A DNA stretch of 64,000 bases, taken from NCBI GenBank assembly GCA_009838645.1, contig VXRC01000014.1, forward strand, positions 18,444 through 82,443, read 5' to 3'. A model generated the notes under the pieces. The model ran no database searches. It was given only the letters and a program-made list of their open reading frames with translations, and was not told where the DNA came from. Numbering within the stretch: the first letter of the stretch is position 1; every line of letters begins with the position of its first letter. The position numbers and the translations under genes are program-made. Below, one piece after another: positions 7,978-15,632 of this stretch. The DNA is from Gemmatimonadota bacterium. GTDB lineage: Bacteria; JAAXHH01.

Positions 7978-10900
7978 TCAGCGGCCAGGGCCGTGCCGCC
8001 GCAGGGCTTCTCTGAAATTCTCCTGGGAGACCCAGCGCGTATTATAGGCGCTTCGGTACGCTCTTAGACCGGATTCGTCCGGGTAACGAAGTTCCGGACC
8101 GTAAGGGTAGCCGGCCATCCCGTGAAAGGGCAGCGGTTCGATCGTGGCGGCCGTCGCCGTGTTCAGGTCGCCCTCCTTCAGCCAGCCGTCGGTGTGCAGG
8201 ACGAAGTTCCTCGTCCAGCCGGGCGGCGGTTCGGGCAGGTCCGCCGCTTCGAAGGTCACCTTGATTTCCTCCCCCGAACTGTAAATGGCGTATCGGTTGT
8301 CGGATGCCCGCAGCAGGGGCGTCACGTCGCCGTAACGCGTCCGGAATCCCGCGAAGGGCAACCACTGGGGTTCGCCGCTCAGCACCTGGTAATCCCGGAT
8401 AAACGGGCCATAGGTCGCCGTCCGGTACTCCCGGGAGTAGCCGCGGTAGTGCAGATCCGCCGTATCGGGCGACAGCCGGGTAATGCGCGTTTCGGTCCGT
8501 ACGGGTTCGTCGACGGTGAAAAAAGCCTCGCTCCAGTACAACTCCAGGTTCGTGGTGAGCCTTACCCGGTAGTCTTCGGCAGGGAAACGGTCCGTCAGGT
8601 CGATGAAAACGGTCTTGTGTTCCCCCGATGGAAAGCCGGTGTACGGTATCACGGTCCGCCACTGTCCCCTGCCGTCCGGCACTTCCAGGTACGGCGGGAC
8701 CACGGCGACGTTGCCGCGCTGGGACAGGGCCAGGTTGGAACTGGGCTCGACCGGCATGATCCAGCCGCACAGGTACAGGTGGATCCGCTCCGCGCCCTTC
8801 AGGTCGCCCAAGTCCAGTGTAATGGAATGCATTTCTGGTACGCCCTGGAATTCGCCGAGCCTGTAGTCCCCGACGTACAGGCTGTCCCGGGCGGCGAGGG
8901 CGGACAGGATGTCGTTACCGCGGTGGTCGCGGGCCGCCACGGGCAGGCGCGGTTCGGTCACCGTATGGATGGCGAGATCGGGGTAGGGCGGCGGGAGGTA
9001 CTTCTCATCCACGAAGATGTCCGTCTCCGCCGGGTGGTCGACGACCAGCAATTCCATTTTGTCCATGTACACGGCGTCCCACAGTTCCTCCACGACACGG
9101 ACCTCGAACTTCCCGTCCCGCATCCGCAGCTGGTCGCCCCGGATCTTCACGTAGTCGTTCGCCGCGTCCGGCCAGGCCGGCGCGCCGGTTTCCGTCAGGG
9201 CGCCGATGGCGCTCCGGGTCATCAGGTGGGTGACGAAGACGAACCGGTCGCCGTTCCAGGTGTATAGCGACGGGCAGGATCCCTTGAGCCGCTGCGGTTC
9301 GACGATAAGCGTGCGGGATTCCGGATCGATCCGGTTCTGGGGGACGCCGTTGCTCCAGATTACCCGGATCACGTCGGCCGTTTCCCGGCTGCCGAGGCCG
9401 ACGTGGGTGACGGCCGCGTCGACCATCAGCGACTGGTAATGCGCCCCGGCGTTTACCTCTATGGTGGACCCTATGCCGTAGAAATTGTTCTTGCCGCTTC
9501 CTTCCAGAGCCGCGGCGAGCTGCACCTTGAGCCAGCCGTTCGCGTTGCCGCCGTCGTTTCGCAGCACCAGGGGACGGCCATCGTACAGCACGGCGAGATC
9601 CAGGTCGCCGTCATCGTCCAGGTCGCCGACCTCCACGTCTTCGATGGCCGACGGCAGGCCGGGGAGCAGGTCGGCCCATTCCTCAAATGTACCGTTGCCC
9701 AGGTTCCTGACCAGCCTGAGTCCCGACATGCCCGGCACCGATGTTCCGGCGAGCGCGAGATCGATGAATCCGTCATTGTCGAAATCGAAGGGCCGGACGG
9801 CGGCGGCATCGAGACCGTTACACGCGTCGCTGAACGCCGGGGGCGTGTCCTCCCCGTCGAAACGGCGCCCATTGTCGTTCCACAACAGCCGGCAGCCCTC
9901 GGCGGCGGTCCCCGCCATAAAAAGGTCCAGCGCGCCGTCGTTATTGAAATCGGCCGCGGCGACCGTCTTCGTGCCTCCCCACCGAATTCCGCCGAAACGT
10001 TCCGTCCAGTCCACCCACCTTCCCTGCCGCAGGTTCCGGTACAACCGGTGCGCGCCGTCGTCGAACAGCACGACGACGTCCACGGCGCCGTCCAGGTCGA
10101 AGTCGCCCCAGGCCAGCGACTGGGCGGGCCGCACTCCGGAATCACTATCACCGGAAACACCATCAGCAGTAACACCAGCAGCGAGAACGCCGTCAGCGGT
10201 CCTGCCGGAAACGCCGGACGCCGATTCGAGAAAGCCCGTCGCGGAGGTGGCCTCGTCGAAAACCCCTCCCTCCGTATGTCGGTAGAACCGAAGCACGCCC
10301 ATATTGGACGCCAGCACGTCCAGGTCCCCGTCGTGGTCGAAATCTGCCCGGGAAACGGAGGCGAATAGCACCGGGCTTTCTCCCGGGTCCAGAGTCTGCG
10401 CCAGGCCGAATGTCCCATCCCCTTCGTTGCGGTACACCTGGGGGTATGATGTACCGGCTGCCAGAATGTCCATATCGCCGTCATTGTCGAAGTCACCTGG
10501 CGCAAGTCGAATGGCCGCGTCTCCCCGGACCGAGTCGTCCCTTCCCGACCATGGACTCAAAACGGCTTCCCAACCGTCCAAGGGGTTGCGCAGGACGGTC
10601 AGCCCTTGCCGGCCCGCCAGCGCCAGGTCCAGCCGCCCGTCCCCGTCCGCATCCGCCAGCGCCAGGTCCGTCCATCGCTCCTCGCCAGGCAGGATACTGT
10701 CCATCCACTCGTTGCCCGCATCCACGAACTGCATATCCACGAGTGAATCCGCGGCCGCTGCCGCCAGGTCGGGCGGCGCCGTCCGAAAATCGTAGAGCGG
10801 GGGCGACTGCTGCGAAGGATCCCCCAGGCGGTCCCGCGATGCCCGGTAGGCCGGGTCCACCACCAGCAGGTTGCCCAGGATACCCGCGCTGGATTCGGCT

Positions 10901-11601
10901 TCCGGTCCATCCCCGCGATCCAATGCGTCCAGCGTCCGGTCCAGCCAGGTCTGAATGTCTTCGGGAACGGGCGCGAGCAACCCGGACATCCGCCGGTATC
11001 CGGCCGATGCTTCCCGCGACCGGCCCAGCCGGATCAGGATTGCGTTCAACTCGACGAGCACGGCCAGGTTATCCGGTTCGTATTCGAGCATGGCCTGCAG
11101 TTCGGCCAGGGCGTCCTCCTCCTGGAGATCCGGACCTCGCAACCTTCTCATCTCGGTAAGATACTTGTACCGGAGCACCACATCGGACGCGTTGTGTCCA
11201 ACGGCGTGGGCCAACAGGTCCAGGGCGCCTTCGCGGTCTCCCCGCGCCGCCACGATATCGGATTTGATGGAAAGGACCTCACCGTCCTGCGGGGCCAGAT
11301 CCACGGCCCGGTCGACGGATGCGGCGGCCTGTTCGTAGTCTCGTAGTTTCAGCAGCGCCATGGCCCGGTTCGCGTGACCGAGCGGCTCGCGCGGAACCAG
11401 CCGGATCACCGACTCGAAGGAATCTGCCGCGCCTTCCAGGTCGTTCCGATACAGGTAGGCCAGCCCCGTGTGCTTCGCGGAAAGGGCTTCCTCCCACACG
11501 TCGCGGGAAGGGACGGACTCACCACAGCCCGCGAGCAGGCACGCGGCCATCGTTATCCACGCGGCCACAAATATACCAGTAATGGCGTTTACCATCCGCA
11601 T
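7978..11601 (-). CDS. Giant lipoprotein: TPR, FG-GAP/VCBS repeats, ASPIC/UnbV and a long unassigned C-terminus
   Basis: 1207 residues. A lipoprotein signal ends in LLAGC (Cys26). Residues of about 35-230 are TPR-like helices (AYLYRNDLEGAADSFESVIR, ALLKLRDYEQAAASVDRAVD). Residues of about 290-690 carry at least six FG-GAP/VCBS calcium-loop repeats of the form D-x-D-x-D-G-x-x-D (DADGDGRLDLALAG, DFDNDGDMDILAAG, DFNNDGALDLFMAG, DLDDDGDLDLAVLY). An ASPIC/UnbV-like segment follows (GIGSTIEVNAGAHYQS, VIRVIWSNGVPQNRID). The last 400 residues are an unassigned, probably all-beta region. TPR plus FG-GAP plus ASPIC is known from CRTAC1-like proteins of Planctomycetes and Acidobacteria. It is the last gene of a long minus-strand run, 26 bp after the IMP-cyclohydrolase-like gene. 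Function unknown; surface or periplasmic binding is likely. Confidence 0.85.
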   Translation of the reverse strand: MRMVNAITGIFVAAWITMAACLLAGCGESVPSRDVWEEALSAKHTGLAYLYRNDLEGAADSFESVIRLVPREPLGHANRAMALLKLRDYEQAAASVDRAVDLAPQDGEVLSIKSDIVAARGDREGALDLLAHAVGHNASDVVLRYKYLTEMRRLRGPDLQEEDALAELQAMLEYEPDNLAVLVELNAILIRLGRSREASAGYRRMSGLLAPVPEDIQTWLDRTLDALDRGDGPEAESSAGILGNLLVVDPAYRASRDRLGDPSQQSPPLYDFRTAPPDLAAAAADSLVDMQFVDAGNEWMDSILPGEERWTDLALADADGDGRLDLALAGRQGLTVLRNPLDGWEAVLSPWSGRDDSVRGDAAIRLAPGDFDNDGDMDILAAGTSYPQVYRNEGDGTFGLAQTLDPGESPVLFASVSRADFDHDGDLDVLASNMGVLRFYRHTEGGVFDEATSATGFLESASGVSGRTADGVLAAGVTADGVSGDSDSGVRPAQSLAWGDFDLDGAVDVVVLFDDGAHRLYRNLRQGRWVDWTERFGGIRWGGTKTVAAADFNNDGALDLFMAGTAAEGCRLLWNDNGRRFDGEDTPPAFSDACNGLDAAAVRPFDFDNDGFIDLALAGTSVPGMSGLRLVRNLGNGTFEEWADLLPGLPSAIEDVEVGDLDDDGDLDLAVLYDGRPLVLRNDGGNANGWLKVQLAAALEGSGKNNFYGIGSTIEVNAGAHYQSLMVDAAVTHVGLGSRETADVIRVIWSNGVPQNRIDPESRTLIVEPQRLKGSCPSLYTWNGDRFVFVTHLMTRSAIGALTETGAPAWPDAANDYVKIRGDQLRMRDGKFEVRVVEELWDAVYMDKMELLVVDHPAETDIFVDEKYLPPPYPDLAIHTVTEPRLPVAARDHRGNDILSALAARDSLYVGDYRLGEFQGVPEMHSITLDLGDLKGAERIHLYLCGWIMPVEPSSNLALSQRGNVAVVPPYLEVPDGRGQWRTVIPYTGFPSGEHKTVFIDLTDRFPAEDYRVRLTTNLELYWSEAFFTVDEPVRTETRITRLSPDTADLHYRGYSREYRTATYGPFIRDYQVLSGEPQWLPFAGFRTRYGDVTPLLRASDNRYAIYSSGEEIKVTFEAADLPEPPPGWTRNFVLHTDGWLKEGDLNTATAATIEPLPFHGMAGYPYGPELRYPDESGLRAYRSAYNTRWVSQENFREALRRHGPGR

Positions 11602-11627
11602 TGAGCGTCACCTCTGATTTGGAAGGA

Positions 11628-12374
11628 CTAGAACCGGTTGATGGCTATCAATTCACTGCTGCCGTCCCGCGTCACGCTTTTCAGGGCGATGGCCACCCGG
11701 TTTTCTTCGTCGAGAGCGTCCCAGTACGTCCCCATGACCTCTTCCGCCACGCCTTCCAGAGGCATGAGCAGGGGATCGCCCGAAAACCCCGGCAGCGGAT
11801 CTCCGTCGCCCATGTAGGTCGTCAGGCACAGTCCCCGTCCGGGCGGAGGCGGGTCCGGCCGGTAAGTCAGCCGGTCGGTATGGGCGGGATCGAGCGGATT
11901 CGCCCGGAGTACGCTCAGGGAAACGGCGGGCGGCCCGTTCAGGTCCAGCATGCCGCTGATGCGGGGCGTGTAGTTCGGCGCGTCGGGTTCCCGTTCCCGG
12001 GTGGCCAGGGCGGCCTCGAAGGTCCCGCCGCCGCGCAGGGCGTCGTATATCGTCCGCGACTGGTCGCCGTTGGCGACGATGTAGGTCCCCGGCAGTTCGA
12101 TCATGGCCGGATAGATGATCAGTTCCGGCGCGACCAGCCTCTCGGGATCGACCGGTTCTGTGTGTAGCACCGGCCCTTCGATCGCGAACCGCCGGTTCCG
12201 GCTGCTTTCGCTGCGGCCCATGATCCAGTAGAGCAGGAACCAGGCGTCGTCGACGGCCGACCGGCCGATGACCAGCCCCCGCCCCGGATAGCTGTTCGAG
12301 GAGATATGCCGCGCGAAGTTCCGTGCCGGGATTCCGGAGTCGTTCATGGAGCGCACCTGAACGGGTCCCTTCAT
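11628..12374 (-). CDS. IMP cyclohydrolase (PurO)-family protein
   Basis: About 248 residues. The segments SSNSYPGRGLVIGRS, WIMGRSESSRNRRF, YIVANGDQSRTIYDALR and EPDAPNYTPRISGML match the family of stand-alone IMP cyclohydrolases (archaeal PurO type and its bacterial relatives), which close FAICAR to IMP in the last step of purine synthesis. The ATG overlaps the stop of the upstream AAA ATPase gene (ATGA), implying translational coupling; an alternative ATG lies at 12347. No other purine gene is nearby. Either this is a displaced biosynthetic gene, or the fold has been recruited to work with the ATPase. Family assignment is from motif memory and is good; in vivo role is inference. Confidence 0.75.
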   Translation of the reverse strand: MKGPVQVRSMNDSGIPARNFARHISSNSYPGRGLVIGRSAVDDAWFLLYWIMGRSESSRNRRFAIEGPVLHTEPVDPERLVAPELIIYPAMIELPGTYIVANGDQSRTIYDALRGGGTFEAALATREREPDAPNYTPRISGMLDLNGPPAVSLSVLRANPLDPAHTDRLTYRPDPPPPGRGLCLTTYMGDGDPLPGFSGDPLLMPLEGVAEEVMGTYWDALDEENRVAIALKSVTRDGSSELIAINRF

Positions 12375-13525
12375 TCGAACAGGCTCAACTGATTGGGGTC
12401 TTTTTCAAGGGTTCTTTCCCGGGGCGCCCGTTCCTCGGCGACGTCGCGGTCCAGGAGGAGCAGCGCGTCCGTCACGTCGCCGGCCACTTCCGCCGCCGAA
12501 CCTTCGTGGACGGGTTTCAGCAGCAGGACTTCCTCCGGTTCGATATCGGGGTCGGACAACAGCGCCGCGCTGTGCGTGCTGATCAACACCTGCCGGCCGG
12601 TGTTCCGCTGCATGCGCAGGATCAGGGCAGCGAGCCGATTGACGATGCCCGGGTGCAGGCAGAGCTCGGGTTCCTCCAGAAACAGCATGGAATCCCCTTC
12701 GAGCAGCGCCCACAACATGCCGATGAGCCGTAATGTCCCGTCGGAGAACTGGTCCTCCCGCTGGATACCCGCCCTGGGCCGCCAGTGGGCGTACAGCGCC
12801 TGGAGATGGGGACGTCCGGTCTCCGGGTCCCGAATGAACTCGAGTTGCTCGAGCCGCGGCACGGCCGCCTTGAGCACCGCTTCGATCCGGGAAAGGCGGG
12901 CTCTTCGGGTCCGGTCGTGTTCCCGGGCGATGCGGTCCAGGAAGTCCTGCCCGTAGGGGTCGCCCTCGAGCGTCCGGCCGCCGATCAGGTCCGCGTTGCG
13001 GAGCAGCGATGGAACCAGGTGATAGTAGGTGATGACCTGAAAGTACCGGGCGATCTCACGGAACGCCCGGTTGGCGGTGATCTGTTCCAGGTAGGTCTGG
13101 GTAAGCCGTACGATGTCTTCCCGGTCCTCCTCGTTCGGCCGGTCGAGTATGACGGTCTTGTCTCTGCTCACCCGTTCATAGGTGATCAGCGTGTGCCGGT
13201 TCCCCCTGGCCTGCTGCCTGAGTCCGAGTTCATAGCGCCAGGTTTCCCGCCCGTTCACCGGGTCGCAGAACCGCACCTCGATGGCGATATCCGGATCCCT
13301 GCGCGCGGCGAGATTCCGGATCTTGGTCATGCCGCCCCGGTCCGCGACGGCCTTCTGGAGTCCCCCGCCCTCTTCCTTGGCGATGTCCCGGAGAAACCGG
13401 AACACGTCCATCAGGTTGGACTTCCCGGACGCGTTGGGGCCGACGACGAACTGCCGCTTTTGCAGATCGACGTTGATCCGCGGGAAGTTCCGCCAGTTTC
13501 TGACTTTCAGATGGCGCACATACAT
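12371..13525 (-). CDS. RecF/OLD-like AAA ATPase with a C-terminal beta-clamp-binding peptide
   Basis: 384 residues. The N-terminus is SMC/RecF-like: HLKVRNWRNFPRINVDLQ followed by Walker A VGPNASGKSNLMD. The C-terminal half has a signature region (SDGTLRLIGMLWALL), Walker B MLFLEEPELCLHPG and a switch histidine segment VLISTHSAALLSD. This is the AAA_21/AAA_15 type of ATPase found in DNA-repair and defence proteins. No TOPRIM domain follows. The extreme C-terminus reads NQLSLFE: QLSLF (379-383) is the canonical sliding-clamp-binding pentapeptide. The gene overlaps the IMP-cyclohydrolase-like gene by 4 bp. A housekeeping role at replication forks or a defence function are both possible. Confidence 0.85.
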   Translation of the reverse strand: MYVRHLKVRNWRNFPRINVDLQKRQFVVGPNASGKSNLMDVFRFLRDIAKEEGGGLQKAVADRGGMTKIRNLAARRDPDIAIEVRFCDPVNGRETWRYELGLRQQARGNRHTLITYERVSRDKTVILDRPNEEDREDIVRLTQTYLEQITANRAFREIARYFQVITYYHLVPSLLRNADLIGGRTLEGDPYGQDFLDRIAREHDRTRRARLSRIEAVLKAAVPRLEQLEFIRDPETGRPHLQALYAHWRPRAGIQREDQFSDGTLRLIGMLWALLEGDSMLFLEEPELCLHPGIVNRLAALILRMQRNTGRQVLISTHSAALLSDPDIEPEEVLLLKPVHEGSAAEVAGDVTDALLLLDRDVAEERAPRERTLEKDPNQLSLFE

Positions 13526-13551
13526 GGGCCGCTCCGGCGATCCACGGTGTA

Positions 13552-14742
13552 CTAGTCAAAAAAGCCCTGGTCTTCTTCCTTCAGGTAGGGCAGCGCCTTG
13601 TCCGGAACCAGGTCGACCCCCAGGCCGGGGCTGTCCCACACGTCGATGAAGCCGTCTTTCACGATCGTTTCCGGCAAACCCTCCACGATGTCGTACCACC
13701 AGGACGGGTTGCCGATGGGGTATTCGAAGGCAATGTAGTTGGGCGGCATGGCGGCCGAGGCATGCACCAGGGCGGCCAGGCCGATCAAGCCGTCTATGAC
13801 GCCGTGGGGCGCCATGAGCACGCCATGAAGGTCGGCGTATTCCGCGATCCATTTCAGTTCCGCGATCCCGCCCACGTCGGCCGGGTCGGGGCCCACTACG
13901 TCCACGGCCCTTTTCTCGATGAGATCGACGAAGTTCTCCCGGAGATAGATCTGTTCCCCCGTGTGAATCGGCGTGGAAGTCCTCGAATTCACCTCCCGAT
14001 AGAGATCGGCCAGGACGAAGGGCGTATAGTCGCCGGTGATCATGTCTTCCAGCCACATGATATGCAGGTGTTCCACGGCTTTCGCCAGGCGCAGGGCATC
14101 CGGCACAAGCATTCCGGGACCGCAGTCGAGGGCCAGGCCGACTTCATCTCCGAGGACCGCCTTCATGGCCTCTATGCAGGCCACCAGGTGCTTCAGGCCC
14201 TTCTCGGTGAGCGGGCCCCGATTGCCGTGAAAGCCGTGCTTCTGCAGGTCGCCGTAGAAGAAATCGGGGACCTGCGACGGCATCTGGCTGTGGAAGCTGA
14301 TGCCCTGCTTGATGATGGTGAACCCCTCGGGCGCCGCCTTCATCCGAGCCATGTCCTCCGCGTAGTCCTCCACGGTGGCGCCCTTCATGGGAAACCGTAC
14401 GGCGCCGTTGTACACCCGCACCCGGTCCCGCATCTTGCCGCCTAACAGCTTGTACACCGGCAGTCCGGCCGCCTTGCCCGCGATATCCCACAGGGCCATC
14501 TCGATGGCGCTTACCGCGCTGCCCCAGGGCTTGAAACTGCCCAGCCGCCGTATGCTCGAGACGACGCGGTTCACGTCCGTGGGGTCCTGGCCGATAATGT
14601 GGTCACGGTAGAACAGGACGTGGGGTTTCATGTAAGGCTTCGAGTTCTCGATCTGTCCCAGCCCATGAATCCCTTCGTCCGTCGTGATCCGTACCACGGG
14701 GTTCTGGCCGATTACGGCACATTTCAGGTCGGTGATCTTCAT
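13552..14742 (-). CDS. Mandelate racemase/muconate-lactonizing (enolase superfamily) enzyme
   Basis: I start at the ATG at 14742, where MKITDLKCAVIG begins the N-terminal capping domain; the open frame runs to 14883. Family marks: SAIEMALWDIAGKAAGLPVYKLLGGK, metal-ligand segments LALDCGPG, WLEDM and HTGEQIYLRE, then MAPHGVIDG with the likely catalytic His. The lysine motif at the end of the second strand reads IIKQG, so the usual K-x-K is not intact. It likely acts as an acid-sugar dehydratase or epimerase. The start overlaps the stop of the upstream PhyH gene (ATGA). A relative sits at 60783-62042, also right after a PhyH gene. Confidence 0.9.
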   Translation of the reverse strand: MKITDLKCAVIGQNPVVRITTDEGIHGLGQIENSKPYMKPHVLFYRDHIIGQDPTDVNRVVSSIRRLGSFKPWGSAVSAIEMALWDIAGKAAGLPVYKLLGGKMRDRVRVYNGAVRFPMKGATVEDYAEDMARMKAAPEGFTIIKQGISFHSQMPSQVPDFFYGDLQKHGFHGNRGPLTEKGLKHLVACIEAMKAVLGDEVGLALDCGPGMLVPDALRLAKAVEHLHIMWLEDMITGDYTPFVLADLYREVNSRTSTPIHTGEQIYLRENFVDLIEKRAVDVVGPDPADVGGIAELKWIAEYADLHGVLMAPHGVIDGLIGLAALVHASAAMPPNYIAFEYPIGNPSWWYDIVEGLPETIVKDGFIDVWDSPGLGVDLVPDKALPYLKEEDQGFFD

Positions 14743-15620
14743 GCGGAACTCCCTGTAGTCTGTTGCAACCGGCTCTCCCATCCCGCCGGCCGTCCAGCCG
14801 CCTCCCAGGCCGTCATTTCGTCCAGCAGGCGTTCGACGATGTTTTTCGGTCCCTGGAATCCGCCCTGGCGTTTCATTTCGCAAACACCGTCAGACAGCAG
14901 GTGCCGGTGCTCCTCGATGGGACCCGCACCGGGCGTCCAGGACGCGTAGGACGTGCAGTACCTTTGAAACATGGTGCGCCGCGGCGGGTCGCGCAAGGGC
15001 CAGGGCAGCGCGCCGTGGCAAAGCGCTTCGGTAAAGACGACGGCATCCCCCGCGTTGACGGGCACGTTGACGACCGTCGGCGGGCCGGAGCGTATGCCGA
15101 TGGGTGCAGGCCGTTCGAAATAGGTCTTGTGGCTGCCGGGAATGCACACGAATCCGGCTCCTTCGGGCACGTCCACCAGGGAAATGGCCGCGTTGATGAA
15201 GGTGGCGAACACTTCGCCGTCCGCGGCCTGGTAGTCGTTGGCCGGGTTCCTCCATGCCCCGGAGGCGCCGTTGTGCAGCGTGATCTCGTCGCTGTCCGAC
15301 CGGTTCACCGTGAGGGCCGACAGCAGGTGCTGGGGCCGTTCCCTCGTCAGGGCGAGCACGAGGCGCATGACCGGCAGGTTCAGTATGAGCCGGTCGAAGA
15401 CCGGGTCGGCGTACTCGGCGTGGAGAATGGCCCGCGCAGCCGTCGGATTTACCCTGGGATCCTCATAGGAACAGAGCGGCGGCGGCAGTTCCTCCTCTGC
15501 CATCCCGTACCATTCGTCGCACCGCGCGATCATTCGATCCAGGTCCCCCGGCGTGACGACCTGGCGCAGGACGAGATAACCGTGCAGATCGAAAAGCCAC
15601 TTCTCTCTATCCGAAAGCAT
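14739..15620 (-). CDS. PhyH-family Fe/2OG oxygenase homologue with H-N-G in place of H-x-D
   Basis: 293 residues of phytanoyl-CoA dioxygenase type: LFDLHGYLVLRQVVTPGDLDRM at the start, LVDVPEGAGFVCIPGSHKTYF (about 148-168), distal iron His202 in FTEALCHGALPW, and Arg214/215 for 2-oxoglutarate. At the first metal-ligand position the sequence is LHNG: His116-Asn117-Gly118, where canonical members have H-x-D. Loss of this Asp is the hallmark of Fe/2OG halogenases, though it can also mark altered or inactive enzymes. It overlaps the downstream enolase-superfamily gene by 4 bp and follows the aminotransferase gene by 12 bp. Confidence 0.88.
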   Translation of the reverse strand: MLSDREKWLFDLHGYLVLRQVVTPGDLDRMIARCDEWYGMAEEELPPPLCSYEDPRVNPTAARAILHAEYADPVFDRLILNLPVMRLVLALTRERPQHLLSALTVNRSDSDEITLHNGASGAWRNPANDYQAADGEVFATFINAAISLVDVPEGAGFVCIPGSHKTYFERPAPIGIRSGPPTVVNVPVNAGDAVVFTEALCHGALPWPLRDPPRRTMFQRYCTSYASWTPGAGPIEEHRHLLSDGVCEMKRQGGFQGPKNIVERLLDEMTAWEAAGRPAGWESRLQQTTGSSA

Positions 15621-15632
15621 GTAACCCGCCCG

